Part shown: positions 43,245-52,972 of the stretch, one piece after another
How the letters are laid out: each line of letters begins with the position of its first letter
Numbering within the stretch: the first letter of the stretch is position 1
DNA from: Pseudomonas fluorescens
GTDB taxonomy: Bacteria; Pseudomonadota; Gammaproteobacteria; Pseudomonadales; Pseudomonadaceae
Assembly: GCF_001708445.1 (NCBI RefSeq)
Contig: NZ_CP015637.1
Coordinates: forward strand, 5,705,001-5,769,000
Direction: 5' to 3'
DNA: 64,000 nt
The notes under the pieces: model-generated
Seen by the model: only the letters and a program-made list of their open reading frames with translations
Database searches by the model: none
What the model was told of the DNA's origin: nothing
Program-made: the position numbers and the translations under genes

Positions 43245-44510
43245 ATGACTGAGTCCGTTCTTGACTACATGACCCGCCTGGGTCGCGCTGCCCGTCAGGC
43301 CTCGCGGTTGATCGCCCGTGCGAGCACCGCGCAGAAGAACCGTGCCCTGCTGGCCGCCGCCGATGCTCTGGATGCCTCGCGCTCCGAGCTGACCGTCGCC
43401 AACGAACTGGACCTGGCCAACGGCCGCGCCAATGGCCTGGAGCCGGCCCTGCTGGATCGCCTGGCACTGACCCCGGCGCGTATCGACGACATGATCGAAG
43501 GCTTGCGTCAGGTGGCCAAGCTGCCTGATCCCATCGGTGAAATCCGTGATATGCGTTACCTGCCGTCCGGCATCCAGGTCGGCAAGATGCGCGTGCCCCT
43601 GGGCGTGATCGGCATCATCTATGAGTCGCGCCCGAACGTGACCATCGACGCCGCGAGCCTGTGCCTCAAGTCTGGCAATGCCACCATCCTGCGTGGCGGT
43701 TCCGAGGCGATCCATTCCAACCGCGCCATCGCAGCCTGCATCCAGCAGGGCCTGGCCGTGGCCGAACTGCCGGCCGAAGTGGTGCAAGTGGTGGAAACCA
43801 CCGACCGCGCAGCGGTTGGCGCGCTGATCACCATGCCGGAATTCGTCGACGTGATCGTGCCGCGCGGTGGCAAGAGCCTGATCGAGCGCGTCAGCCGCGA
43901 TGCCAAGGTGCCGGTCATCAAGCACCTGGATGGCGTGTGCCACGTGTTCATCGACGTTGCCGCCGATATCGACAAGGCAATCCGCATCGCCGATAACGCC
44001 AAGACCCACCGCTACGCCCCGTGCAACACCATGGAAACCCTGCTGGTGCACGCCGGCATTGCCGAGCGCGTGCTACCGCCACTGGCTGCCATCTACCGTG
44101 ACAAGGGCGTGGAACTGCGCGGCTGCGAGCGTACCCGTGCGCTGCTCGGCAGCGACGTGATCGAAGCGACTGAACAAGACTGGTACACCGAGTACACGGC
44201 ACCGATCCTGTCGATCCGCATCGTTGACGACCTGGACCAGGCCATCGAACACATCAACCAATACGGCTCCAAGCATACCGACGCCATTGTTACCGAGCAT
44301 TTCAGCGATGCCCGGCGTTTCCTCAACGAAGTGGATTCCGCTTCGGTGATGGTCAACGCCTCGACGCGTTTTGCCGACGGCTTCGAGTATGGCCTGGGGG
44401 CTGAGATCGGTATTTCCACCGATAAGCTCCACGCACGCGGCCCGGTTGGCCTGGAAGGCCTGACCAGCGAGAAGTACGTAGTGTTCGGCGACGGTCATGT
44501 GCGCACTTGA
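43245..44510 (+). CDS. proA: Gamma-glutamyl phosphate reductase ProA
   Basis: A 421-residue NADPH-dependent reductase, the second step of proline synthesis from glutamate. It has the [31 protein letters not shown] segment and the [12 protein letters not shown] motif. The catalytic Cys260 is in [13 protein letters not shown]. Length matches E. coli ProA (417). The last base of its TGA overlaps the nadD start codon (TGATG), coupling the two. Confidence 0.97.
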   Translation: MTESVLDYMTRLGRAARQASRLIARASTAQKNRALLAAADALDASRSELTVANELDLANGRANGLEPALLDRLALTPARIDDMIEGLRQVAKLPDPIGEIRDMRYLPSGIQVGKMRVPLGVIGIIYESRPNVTIDAASLCLKSGNATILRGGSEAIHSNRAIAACIQQGLAVAELPAEVVQVVETTDRAAVGALITMPEFVDVIVPRGGKSLIERVSRDAKVPVIKHLDGVCHVFIDVAADIDKAIRIADNAKTHRYAPCNTMETLLVHAGIAERVLPPLAAIYRDKGVELRGCERTRALLGSDVIEATEQDWYTEYTAPILSIRIVDDLDQAIEHINQYGSKHTDAIVTEHFSDARRFLNEVDSASVMVNASTRFADGFEYGLGAEIGISTDKLHARGPVGLEGLTSEKYVVFGDGHVRT

Positions 44511-45154
44511 TGGCTAAACGCATCGGGCTGCTCGGCGGTACCTTCGACCCCGTACACATCGGCCATTTGCGCAGCGCCCTGGAAGTCGCGGATGCCCTCG
44601 CGCTGGATGAGCTGCGCCTGGCGCCCAATGCCCGGCCGCCGCATCGCGACACGCCGCAGGTGTCTGCGCAGCAACGCCTGGAGATGGTACGCCTGGCCGT
44701 TGCCGGTATACCGCCGCTGGTGGTGGACGATCGTGAGCTCAAGCGCGATAAACCGTCCTACACTGTCGACACTCTGGAACTGATGCGCGCTGAACTGGCG
44801 GCAGATGACCAGTTGTTTCTGCTTTTGGGCTGGGACGCATTTTGCGGCCTGCCCTCTTGGCATCGTTGGGAGGAACTCCTCCAGCATTGCCACATCCTGG
44901 TGCTGCAACGCCCGGATGCCGACAGCGAACCGCCGGATGCCTTGCGCAACCTGCTGGCCGCGCGGTCGGTAAGTGACCCCTTGGCCCTGACCGGGCCGAA
45001 CGGGAATATTGCATTCGTCTGGCAGACCCCGCTTGCGGTGTCTGCCACCCAGATCCGTCAACTGCTGGCCAGCGGGAAGTCGGTACGTTTCCTGGTGCCT
45101 GACGCGGTCCTGGCCTACATCGATGCGCACGGGCTTTACCGTGCGTCGAACTGA
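44510..45154 (+). CDS. nadD: Nicotinate-nucleotide adenylyltransferase NadD
   Basis: A 214-residue enzyme making deamido-NAD from nicotinate mononucleotide and ATP. The nucleotidyltransferase [12 protein letters not shown] motif holds His16 and His19, and the [20 protein letters not shown] segment is the ISxTxIR motif. It starts at ATG 44510, overlapping the proA stop by one base; a TTG at 44507 is possible but not needed. The proA-nadD-rsfS order is conserved in Pseudomonas. Confidence 0.95.
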   Translation: MAKRIGLLGGTFDPVHIGHLRSALEVADALALDELRLAPNARPPHRDTPQVSAQQRLEMVRLAVAGIPPLVVDDRELKRDKPSYTVDTLELMRAELAADDQLFLLLGWDAFCGLPSWHRWEELLQHCHILVLQRPDADSEPPDALRNLLAARSVSDPLALTGPNGNIAFVWQTPLAVSATQIRQLLASGKSVRFLVPDAVLAYIDAHGLYRASN

Positions 45155-45223
45155 AAAGGCGCGCTTGAACGCACGAACAGTCGTGCAGCAAGCGCCCGAA
45201 CATACGAGCAAAACGAGTTTTTT

Positions 45224-45718
45224 ATGACGAACAAAGACGTAAGCAAAGTAAAACGCAAAGGCACGTTCAAAAGCGCGCCGCTGCCGGTTGAAGCCCATGT
45301 TGGCCCGGAGCTGGCTGGCGAAGAACTGGTAAAAGTCGCCGTTGCCGCCCTGGAAGACGTGAAGGCCCAGGACATCCAGGTCCTGGACGTGCGCGACAAG
45401 CAGAGCATCACCGACTTCATGATCATCGCCACGGGTACCTCCAACCGCCAGATCGGCGCGATGCTCGACAAGGTTCGCGAAGCCGTGAAGGCCCAAGGCG
45501 TCAAGCCGCTGGGTGAAGAAGGCAAGGGCGACAGCGACTGGGTGCTGCTGGACATGGACGACGTGATTGTTCACATGATGACGTCCAACGCCCGTCAGTT
45601 CTACGACCTGGAGCGTCTGTGGAAAGGCGCCGAGCAGAGCCGCGCCGCTGATGGCAAGCACCACAGCCCGGAAGTGGGCCACGCGCACTTCGACAAGCTC
45701 AACAAAGACCAGGAATAA
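45224..45718 (+). CDS. rsfS: Ribosomal silencing factor RsfS
   Basis: A 164-residue DUF143/Iojap-family protein that binds ribosomal protein L14 (uL14) and blocks subunit joining in starvation or stationary phase. The core is VLDVRDKQSITDFMIIATGTSNRQIGAMLDKVREAVK, followed by DWVLLDMDDVIVHMMTSNARQFYDLERLW. A longer, basic N-terminus (VSKVKRKGTFKSAPL) is a feature of some Pseudomonas proteins. It lies 69 bp after nadD and 9 bp before rlmH. Confidence 0.95.
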   Translation: MTNKDVSKVKRKGTFKSAPLPVEAHVGPELAGEELVKVAVAALEDVKAQDIQVLDVRDKQSITDFMIIATGTSNRQIGAMLDKVREAVKAQGVKPLGEEGKGDSDWVLLDMDDVIVHMMTSNARQFYDLERLWKGAEQSRAADGKHHSPEVGHAHFDKLNKDQE

Positions 45719-45727
45719 GGAACGGCT

Positions 45728-46195
45728 GTGCGCCTGCGTCTGATTGCTGTCGGTTCACGCATGCCCAAGTGGGTGGAGGAAGGCTGGCACGAGTATGCCA
45801 AGCGTCTGCCCGCCGAGCTGTCGCTGGAACTGGTGGAAATACCGCTCAATACCCGGGGCAAGAATGCCGACGTGGCGCGCTTTATCCGTCAGGAAGGCGA
45901 AGCCATGCTGGCCAAGGTCGGCCCCAACGAGCGCATCGTCACCCTCGAAGTGCACGGCAAACCCTGGAGCACCGAGCAGTTGGCGGTGGAACTGGATCGC
46001 TGGCGCCTGGACTCGCGCACCGTCAACTTCATGGTCGGTGGCCCCGAAGGGCTGGCGCCGGAAGTCTGCGCGCGGGCGGACCAGCGCTGGTCGCTGTCGG
46101 CGCTGACGCTGCCGCACCCGTTGGTAAGGATTCTGATCGGTGAACAGCTGTACCGCGCCTGGACAGTCCTGTCCGGGCACCCTTATCACAAATAA
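45728..46195 (+). CDS. rlmH: 23S rRNA (pseudouridine-1915-N3)-methyltransferase RlmH
   Basis: A 155-residue SPOUT-class methyltransferase, the same length as E. coli RlmH. It uses GTG at 45728. The knot-forming [38 protein letters not shown] region is the SAM site. It methylates pseudouridine 1915 in helix 69 of 23S rRNA of assembled 70S ribosomes. The rsfS-rlmH-mrdA order continues here. Confidence 0.96.
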
Positions 46196-46210
46196 TCTGC
46201 GCCCCTCCCG

Positions 46211-48109
46211 ATGACCCAGCCGATCCGCATCAAGGACCACGAGAAAGACGCACGTCTGGTACGCGCGCGCGTGGTGTTTGGCGCGATCATGGTGGTGACG
46301 CTGATTGGGGTGCTGATCGCTCGCCTGTATTTCCTGCAGGTGATCCAGTACGACTATCACTCCACATTGTCGGAAAACAACCGGGTGCATGTGCAACCGA
46401 TTCCACCGACCCGTGGCCTGATCTTCGACCGCAATGGCGTGGTGGTAGCGGATAACCGGCCCAGCTTCAGCCTGAGCATGACCCGCGAGCGTTCCGGCGA
46501 TTGGCAGCAGGTCCTCGACGTTATCGTCGAAGTACTGCAACTGACCCCGGAAGACCGGGTGATCTTTGAGAAGCGCATGAAGCAGGGGCGTCGGCCGTTC
46601 GAGCCGGTGCCGATCCTGTTCGAGCTGACCGAAGAGCAGATTGCACGCATCGCGGTGAACCAGTTCCGCCTGCCGGGTGTGGAGGTGGTGGCGCAGTTGG
46701 TGCGGCATTACCCGCAAGGGCCGCACTTTGCCCACTCCGTCGGCTACATGGGGCGGATCAACGAGAAAGAGCTGAAAAGCCTCGATCCGGTCAATTACAG
46801 CGGCACCCACCATATCGGCAAGACCGGCATCGAGCGTTTCTACGAGCCCGAGCTGCACGGCCAGGTGGGTTACGAAGAAGTCGAGACCAACGCCCGCGGC
46901 CGCGTGCTGCGGGTGCTCAAGCGCACCGATCCGGTACCGGGCAAGGACATCGTGCTGAGCCTGGACATCAAGTTGCAGGAGGCGGCCGAGATGGCGCTTG
47001 GCGGCCGTCGCGGTGCGGTGGTGGCACTGGATCCGAGGACGGGCGAAGTGCTGGCCATGGTCAGCCAGCCGAGTTTCGACCCCAACCTGTTTGTGACCGG
47101 CATCAGCTTCAAGGCCTACGCCGAACTGCGTGACTCCATTGACCGTCCACTGTTCAACCGTGTGCTGCGTGGCCTGTACCCACCGGGTTCGACCATCAAA
47201 CCGGCGGTGGCGATTGCCGGCCTGGATGCAGGCGTGGTGACGGCGTCGAGCCGCGTGTTCGACCCCGGCTACTACATGCTGCCCAACTACGATCACAAAT
47301 ACCGTAACTGGAACCGCACCGGTGACGGCTATGTCGATTTGGATACCGCGATCATGCGCTCCAACGACACCTATTTCTACGACCTGGCCCATAAGCTGGG
47401 GATCGACCGCTTGTCCGCCTACATGGGCAAGTTCGGCCTGGGTCAGAAAGTCTCCCTGGACATGTTTGAAGAGTCCCCCGGCCTGATGCCGTCGCGGGAA
47501 TGGAAGCGCGCGACCCGCCGCCAGGCGTGGTTCCCTGGCGAAACCTTGATCCTCGGTATCGGCCAGGGCTATATGCAGGCCACGCCTTTGCAGTTGGCCC
47601 AAGCCACCGCGCTGGTGGCCAACAAAGGCATCTGGAACCGTCCGCACCTGGCCAAGACCATCGAAGGCGAGAAGCCGGTGGATGAAAACCCGATCCCGGA
47701 TATCGTGCTGCGCGACCCGTCCGACTGGACCAAGGTCAACCACGGCATGCAGCAAGTGATGCACGGCGCCCGGGGTACCGCACGCAAGGCGGCCCTCGGT
47801 GCGCAATACCGCATCGCCGGCAAGAGCGGTACCGCCCAGGTCGTGGCAATCAAGCAGGGTGAGAAATATGACCGCTCCAAGGTCCAGGAGCGCCACCGCG
47901 ACCACGCCTTGTTTGTGGGTTTTGCCCCGGCTGACGACCCGAAGATCGTGGTGGCGGTGATGGTCGAGAACGGTGAGTCCGGCTCCGGTGTCGCCGCGCC
48001 TGTGGTGCGGCAGATCATGGATGCCTGGTTACTGGCCGACGACGGCAAGCTCAAGCCGGAATATGGCGGCCCCCCTTCAAGCACCGAGGTTACGGCCAGT
48101 GAAGAGTAA
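46211..48109 (+). CDS. mrdA: Penicillin-binding protein 2 (MrdA), elongation transpeptidase
   Basis: A 632-residue class B PBP that crosslinks peptidoglycan in the elongasome with RodA. One transmembrane helix (about residues 20-42, VVFGAIMVVTLIGVLIARLYF) precedes a pedestal domain (IPPTRGLIFDRNGVVVADN). The transpeptidase has Ser327 in PPGSTIKP, SND in MRSNDTYFYDL, and KSGT at Lys538. The rodA frame begins at its 3' end. Confidence 0.97.
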   Translation: MTQPIRIKDHEKDARLVRARVVFGAIMVVTLIGVLIARLYFLQVIQYDYHSTLSENNRVHVQPIPPTRGLIFDRNGVVVADNRPSFSLSMTRERSGDWQQVLDVIVEVLQLTPEDRVIFEKRMKQGRRPFEPVPILFELTEEQIARIAVNQFRLPGVEVVAQLVRHYPQGPHFAHSVGYMGRINEKELKSLDPVNYSGTHHIGKTGIERFYEPELHGQVGYEEVETNARGRVLRVLKRTDPVPGKDIVLSLDIKLQEAAEMALGGRRGAVVALDPRTGEVLAMVSQPSFDPNLFVTGISFKAYAELRDSIDRPLFNRVLRGLYPPGSTIKPAVAIAGLDAGVVTASSRVFDPGYYMLPNYDHKYRNWNRTGDGYVDLDTAIMRSNDTYFYDLAHKLGIDRLSAYMGKFGLGQKVSLDMFEESPGLMPSREWKRATRRQAWFPGETLILGIGQGYMQATPLQLAQATALVANKGIWNRPHLAKTIEGEKPVDENPIPDIVLRDPSDWTKVNHGMQQVMHGARGTARKAALGAQYRIAGKSGTAQVVAIKQGEKYDRSKVQERHRDHALFVGFAPADDPKIVVAVMVENGESGSGVAAPVVRQIMDAWLLADDGKLKPEYGGPPSSTEVTASEE

Positions 48110-48140
48110 TTTTGATCGCATCCTCTCCAGCGAGGATGTG

Positions 48141-49244
48141 ATGCGTCGTCGCGCGACGTTGCTGCAACGCATGCACATTGATGGCCCGCTGTTGATTCTG
48201 CTGCTGACCCTGGCCGCCGGCAGCCTGTTCGTGCTGTATTCGGCCAGTGGCAAGAACTGGGACCTGCTGATCAAGCAGGCATCCTCGTTCGGCCTGGGCC
48301 TGTTGTCGATGGTGGTGATCGCCCAGCTTGAGCCGCGTTTCATGGCGCGCTGGGTGCCGCTGGGCTACGTCGCTGGCGTATTGCTGCTGGTGGTGGTGGA
48401 CGTGATGGGCCACAACGCCATGGGCGCGACCCGCTGGATCAACATTCCGGGGGTGATTCGCTTCCAGCCGTCGGAATTCATGAAGATCCTGATGCCGGCG
48501 ACTATCGCCTGGTACCTGTCCAAGCGCACCTTGCCGCCGCAGCTCAAGCACGTGGGGATCAGCCTGATCCTGATCGGCGTGCCGTTTGTCCTGATCGTGC
48601 GCCAGCCGGACCTCGGCACATCGCTGCTGATCCTGGCCGGCGGTGCGTTCGTGCTGTTTATGGGGGGGTTGCGCTGGCGCTGGATCCTCAGCGTGCTGGC
48701 GGCTGCCATCCCGGTGGCTGTGGCCATGTGGTTCTTCTTTATGCACGACTACCAGAAGCAGCGGATCCTGACCTTCCTCGACCCCGAGAGCGACCCGCTG
48801 GGCACCGGCTGGAACATTATCCAGTCGAAAGCCGCCATCGGTTCCGGCGGCGTATTTGGCAAGGGTTGGCTGCTGGGCACGCAGTCGCACCTGGACTTTT
48901 TGCCTGAGAGCCACACCGACTTCATTATTGCGGTGATGGGCGAGGAGTTCGGCCTGGTCGGCATTTGCGCCCTGTTGCTGATCTACCTGTTGCTGATTGG
49001 TCGCGGCCTGGTGATTACCGCCCAGGCGCAGACACTGTTCGGCAAATTGCTTGCCGGCAGCCTGACCATGACTTTTTTTGTTTACGTTTTCGTCAACATC
49101 GGTATGGTCAGTGGCCTGCTGCCGGTGGTTGGGGTGCCATTGCCGTTTATTAGCTACGGCGGAACTTCGCTGGTGACATTGCTGTCAGCGTTTGGGGTTT
49201 TGATGTCGATTCATACGCATCGCAAGTGGATCGCTCAGGTTTGA
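48141..49244 (+). CDS. rodA: Peptidoglycan glycosyltransferase RodA
   Basis: A SEDS-family polymerase with about 10 transmembrane helices. ATG 48141 gives 367 residues. A GTG at 48099, overlapping the mrdA stop, would add 14 residues (SNFDRILSSEDV) and is a real alternative; both have purine-rich upstream stretches. Family motifs are GATRWINIPGVIRFQPSEFMKI and RQPDLGTSLLI. The large periplasmic loop ends in FLPESHTDFIIAVMGEEFGLVG. It polymerises glycan strands for the side wall together with PBP2. Confidence 0.93.
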   Translation: MRRRATLLQRMHIDGPLLILLLTLAAGSLFVLYSASGKNWDLLIKQASSFGLGLLSMVVIAQLEPRFMARWVPLGYVAGVLLLVVVDVMGHNAMGATRWINIPGVIRFQPSEFMKILMPATIAWYLSKRTLPPQLKHVGISLILIGVPFVLIVRQPDLGTSLLILAGGAFVLFMGGLRWRWILSVLAAAIPVAVAMWFFFMHDYQKQRILTFLDPESDPLGTGWNIIQSKAAIGSGGVFGKGWLLGTQSHLDFLPESHTDFIIAVMGEEFGLVGICALLLIYLLLIGRGLVITAQAQTLFGKLLAGSLTMTFFVYVFVNIGMVSGLLPVVGVPLPFISYGGTSLVTLLSAFGVLMSIHTHRKWIAQV

Positions 49245-49255
49245 ATAAGGTGAAG

Positions 49256-50272
49256 ATGTCAATGCAAGTAATGCGCGGCTGGGCGACTCGGCATGCGTCC
49301 TGGATGAGCCTGATTGGGCTGCTGGGGGCAACGCAAGAGGCGCAGGCCGGTGACTACGATGGCTCACCCCAGGTCGCCGAATTTGTCGGTGAAATGACCC
49401 GCGACTACGGTTTTGCCGGTGAACAGCTGATGGGCGTGTTCCGCGAAGCCCAGCGCAAGCAGGCGATCCTCGACGCCATCTCCCGCCCCGCCGAACGCGT
49501 GAAGCAATGGAAGGACTATCGCCCAATGTTCCTCACCGACGCCCGCGTGGCCCGCGGCGTGGACTTCTGGCGCCAGCATGAGGCCGTGCTGGCCCGCGCC
49601 GAGCAGGAATATGGCGTGCCGGCCCAGGTCATCGTGGCGATCATCGGCATTGAAACCTTCTACGGGCGCAATACTGGCAGCTACCGGGTGATCGACGCCT
49701 TGTCGACCCTGGGCTTCGATTACCCGCCCCGCGCCGAGTTCTTCCGCAAGGAACTGCGCGAATTCCTGCTGCTGGCCCGCGAAGAGCAAGTCGACCCGCT
49801 GACCCTCAAGGGGTCCTACGCCGGGGCCATGGGCCTGCCGCAATTCATGCCGAGCAGTTTCCGCGCCTACGCAGTGGATTTTGACGGCGACGGGCATATC
49901 AATATCTGGAGCAACCCGGACGACGCCATTGGCAGCGTGGCCAGCTACTTCAAGCGCCATGGCTGGGTCGGGGGCGAACCCGTGGTGGTTCGCGCCGAGG
50001 TCAGCGGGGAGCGGGCCGATGAAGGCTTGACCCAGGGGATCGAACCGGTCAAGACCGTCGGGGAGTTGCGGGCGCTGGGCTGGTCGAGTCAGAATGCGCC
50101 ACGTGATGACATGCCGGTGACGGCCTTCCGCCTGGAAGGCGAAAACGGCCCGGAATACTGGATGGGCCTGAAGAATTTCTACGCAATCACGCGTTATAAC
50201 CGCAGTGTGATGTACGCCATGGCCGTACATCAGCTGTCAGACATGCTGGTCCAAGCACGGGGCAACAAGTAA
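49256..50272 (+). CDS. mltB: Membrane-bound lytic murein transglycosylase B (MltB)
   Basis: A 338-residue lytic transglycosylase cleaving the MurNAc-GlcNAc bond to 1,6-anhydro products. The catalytic Glu133 is in IGIETFYGRNTGSY, and GSYAGAMGLPQFMPSSFRAYAVDFDGDGHINIWSNPDDAIGSVASYF is the family core. A signal peptide ends near AQAGDY; no lipobox cysteine is present, so it seems to be periplasmic or soluble rather than lipid-anchored. The start is ATG 49256, with AAGG five bases upstream. Its TAA overlaps the rlpA start. Confidence 0.94.
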   Translation: MSMQVMRGWATRHASWMSLIGLLGATQEAQAGDYDGSPQVAEFVGEMTRDYGFAGEQLMGVFREAQRKQAILDAISRPAERVKQWKDYRPMFLTDARVARGVDFWRQHEAVLARAEQEYGVPAQVIVAIIGIETFYGRNTGSYRVIDALSTLGFDYPPRAEFFRKELREFLLLAREEQVDPLTLKGSYAGAMGLPQFMPSSFRAYAVDFDGDGHINIWSNPDDAIGSVASYFKRHGWVGGEPVVVRAEVSGERADEGLTQGIEPVKTVGELRALGWSSQNAPRDDMPVTAFRLEGENGPEYWMGLKNFYAITRYNRSVMYAMAVHQLSDMLVQARGNK

Positions 50273-51270
50273 TGCGGGCATCGCTGTTCAATAAACCGCT
50301 CAAGCTGGTGGCGTTCACCGCGTTGTCCTTGCTGGTTGTCAGTTGCTCCACCAGTCGCGGTCCGGCGCAGAAGTCGGGCGGCAGCGCGATTCGTTCCCAG
50401 CCGGGCCTGGACATCAACCGCGCGCACAAAGATGGCGCGCCGTGGTGGGATGTCGACGTGTCGAAAATCCCGGATGCCACGCCCACCCTGCATACCGGCG
50501 CCTACAAGGCCAACCCGTATACCGTGCTGGGCAAGACCTACTTCCCGCTGCAGGACTCCAAGACCTACGTGCAGTCGGGCACGGCGTCGTGGTACGGCAC
50601 CAAGTTTCACGGCCAGAACACCGCCAACGGCGAAGTGTATGACCTGTATGGCATGAGCGCGGCCCACAAGACGCTGCCGCTGCCCAGCTATGTACGCGTG
50701 ACCAACCTGGACAACAACCGTACGGTGATCCTGCGGGTCAACGATCGTGGACCATTCTATTCAGACCGGATCATCGACTTGTCCTACGCTGCCGCGAAGA
50801 AACTCGGCTATGCCGAAACCGGCACCGCGCGGGTCAAGGTCGAAGGCATCGACCCGGCGCAGTACTGGGCCCAGCGTGGCAAGCCCGCACCGTTGATGCT
50901 CAATGAGCCGCAGACGCCGCAACCGCAGGTGACCGCTTCGGCCGGCAAGATCGAGCAGTGGACGCCACCACCGGCACAGCACGCCCCAGATACTGTCGTC
51001 GTGCCGCATGCCGCGCCGGGGGCTTCTACCGCCGGCGGCCAATACCTGCAAGTGGGCGCTTTCGCCAACCCGGACGCGGCAGAACTGTTAAGGTCCAAGT
51101 TGAGCAGCATGGTCAACGCGCCGGTGTTCATCAGCTCCATCGTGCGTAACCAGCAAACGCTGCACCGCGTGCGCATGGGCCCGATCGGCTCGCCGAGCGA
51201 GGTTGCGCAAGTGCAGAACAGCGTGCGCCTGGCCAACCTGGGGCAACCCAGTGTGGTCACCGCCGAATAA
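50272..51270 (+). CDS. rlpA: RlpA, septal ring lytic transglycosylase lipoprotein
   Basis: A 332-residue outer-membrane lipoprotein with lipobox VVSC (lipid on Cys25). The double-psi beta-barrel catalytic domain (about residues 103-185) has GTASWYGTKFHGQNTANGE and LRVNDRGPFY. A C-terminal SPOR domain (about 255-330, LQVGAFANPDAAELLRSKL) binds denuded glycan at the septum. In P. aeruginosa RlpA cuts naked glycan strands and aids daughter-cell separation. It is placed between mltB and dacA. Confidence 0.95.
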   Translation: MRASLFNKPLKLVAFTALSLLVVSCSTSRGPAQKSGGSAIRSQPGLDINRAHKDGAPWWDVDVSKIPDATPTLHTGAYKANPYTVLGKTYFPLQDSKTYVQSGTASWYGTKFHGQNTANGEVYDLYGMSAAHKTLPLPSYVRVTNLDNNRTVILRVNDRGPFYSDRIIDLSYAAAKKLGYAETGTARVKVEGIDPAQYWAQRGKPAPLMLNEPQTPQPQVTASAGKIEQWTPPPAQHAPDTVVVPHAAPGASTAGGQYLQVGAFANPDAAELLRSKLSSMVNAPVFISSIVRNQQTLHRVRMGPIGSPSEVAQVQNSVRLANLGQPSVVTAE

Positions 51271-51453
51271 GTACCAAAAGATAGATGGTTCGGGCCCGTG
51301 CGCGGGGCCGAACCCTGGTTGTTGGCTCGTTGAACAATAAAACCCAGGGGCAAGGGGTGAGCGGGCAACCGAACACGTGACAGTCTGGCAACGGGCTGTC
51401 TGAATGAGTTTTGCCCGCGAGGGCAAGTTTCCATAAGTAATTTCGAGAGACGG

Positions 51454-52611
51454 ATGAACATCACCACCTTAGCCAAACGCACGTGCCTGCTTATCTCGCT
51501 GATCATCACCCCGGCCGCCTGGGCGGTTGAAATGGTGCCGGCTTCACCGCAACTGGCCGCCAAGGCCTGGGTCCTCATGGATGCCGCCAGCGGCAACGTG
51601 CTGGTCGAGAACAACGGTGACCAGCGCCTGCCGCCGGCCAGCCTGACCAAACTGATGACTGCCTACATCGCGACCCTGGAAATCCGTCGCGGCCAGATCG
51701 GCGAGAACGACCCGGTGACCGTCAGCGAAAACGCCTGGCGTACCGGCGGTTCGCGCATGTTCATCAAGGTTGGCTCCCAAGTAACGGTGAGCGACCTGCT
51801 GCACGGCATCATCATCCAGTCCGGTAACGACGCCAGCGTCGCCCTGGCCGAGCACATCGCCGGCAGCGAAGACGCGTTCGCCGACATGATGAACAAAACC
51901 GTGGCCGACCTGGGCATGACCAATAGCCACTTCATGAACCCGACCGGTCTGCCGAACCCTGAGCACTACTCGTCGGCACATGACATGGCGATCCTGGCGC
52001 GCGCGATCATTCGTGTCGACCCGGTGCACTACGCGATCTACTCCCAGAAGGAATTCTTCTGGAACAACATCAAGCAGCCTAACCGCAACCTGCTGCTGTG
52101 GCGCGACAAGACTGTCGACGGTCTGAAGACCGGCCACACTGAAGAAGCCGGCTACTGCATGGTGTCGTCCGCCGTGCGTGACGGCCAGCGCCTGATCGCC
52201 GTGGTCTTCGGCACCAACAGCGAGCAGGCGCGTGCCGCCGAGACGCAAAAACTGCTGACCTACGGCTTCCGCTTCTTCGAAACCCAGACCTTCTACCAGA
52301 AGGGTGCTGAACTGGCGACCGCGCCGGTTTGGAAAGGCGCGACCTCGCAAGTCAAGGCTGGCCTGGCTGAAGACCTGACCCTGACCATGCCTAAAGGCCA
52401 GCTGAAAAAGCTCGCTGCCAGCATGACCATGAACCCGCATCTGGTTGCACCAATCGCCAAGGGTGATGTGATCGGTAAAGTCGAAGTGAAGCTGGACGAC
52501 AAGGTGGTGCACAGCGCCGACCTGATCGCCCTGGACGCCGTCGACGAAGGTGGTATCTTCCGCCGCGTGTGGGATAGCATCCGTCTATTCTTCTACAGCT
52601 TGTTCAACTGA
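51454..52611 (+). CDS. dacA: D-alanyl-D-alanine carboxypeptidase (PBP5, DacA)
   Basis: A 385-residue low-molecular-mass PBP that trims the terminal D-Ala from stem peptides. A signal peptide (ending AWA) is followed by SxxK at Ser63-Lys66 (ASLTKLM), then SGN in IIQSGNDASVAL and KTG in GLKTGHTEEAGY. A C-terminal beta domain and an amphipathic tail (RRVWDSIRLFFYSLF) anchor it to the membrane. It is followed by a strong hairpin before ybeD. Confidence 0.96.
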   Translation: MNITTLAKRTCLLISLIITPAAWAVEMVPASPQLAAKAWVLMDAASGNVLVENNGDQRLPPASLTKLMTAYIATLEIRRGQIGENDPVTVSENAWRTGGSRMFIKVGSQVTVSDLLHGIIIQSGNDASVALAEHIAGSEDAFADMMNKTVADLGMTNSHFMNPTGLPNPEHYSSAHDMAILARAIIRVDPVHYAIYSQKEFFWNNIKQPNRNLLLWRDKTVDGLKTGHTEEAGYCMVSSAVRDGQRLIAVVFGTNSEQARAAETQKLLTYGFRFFETQTFYQKGAELATAPVWKGATSQVKAGLAEDLTLTMPKGQLKKLAASMTMNPHLVAPIAKGDVIGKVEVKLDDKVVHSADLIALDAVDEGGIFRRVWDSIRLFFYSLFN

Positions 52612-52624
52612 TAAGTGTGCACCT

Positions 52625-52659
52625 GCAAAGCCCCGTGTTGATCCGACACGGGGCTTTGC
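52625..52659 (+). terminator. Perfect hairpin after dacA
   Basis: GCAAAGCCCCGTGT (52625-52638) and ACACGGGGCTTTGC (52646-52659) make a perfect 14-bp stem with a 7-base loop. No U tract follows, so termination may be partial, allowing some reading into ybeD-lipB-lipA. Confidence 0.8.
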
Positions 52660-52696
52660 CCGTCGCCACGGCTTACGCTTACGAGGCCGTTACGCC

Positions 52697-52972
52697 ATGA
52701 CCGATAAAGAAGTAAAGGCGCCAAAGATCGAATTCCCAAACGTGGATTATCCCGTCAAGGTGATCAGCGATACCGGTGTAGGCAACAAAGACACGATTCT
52801 TCAGATCGTGCGTAAACACGCGACGATCAATGACAACCGGGTGGACGAGCGTTTGAGCTCCAACGGTAAATACACCACGATCCAGCTGCACATCGTTGCG
52901 ACCGGTCAAGACCAGCTCTACGACATCAACAGCGAACTGCGGGCCACCGGCTTCGTGCACATGGTGCTGTGA
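52697..52972 (+). CDS. ybeD: YbeD family protein (DUF493)
   Basis: A 91-residue ACT-like protein of the YbeD family. [20 protein letters not shown] and [36 protein letters not shown] match. It is positioned between dacA and lipB as in E. coli, and a regulatory or lipoate-linked role has been suggested but not shown. Its stop overlaps the lipB start (TGATG). Confidence 0.93.
   Translation: MTDKEVKAPKIEFPNVDYPVKVISDTGVGNKDTILQIVRKHATINDNRVDERLSSNGKYTTIQLHIVATGQDQLYDINSELRATGFVHMVL

Noticed and set aside
45755..47905. A very long antisense reading frame (716 codons) opposite rlmH and mrdA
   Set aside because: It lies exactly opposite mrdA, with a composition (many His, Gln, Arg) typical of the antisense of GC-rich genes. 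No ribosome site or family motif was seen.
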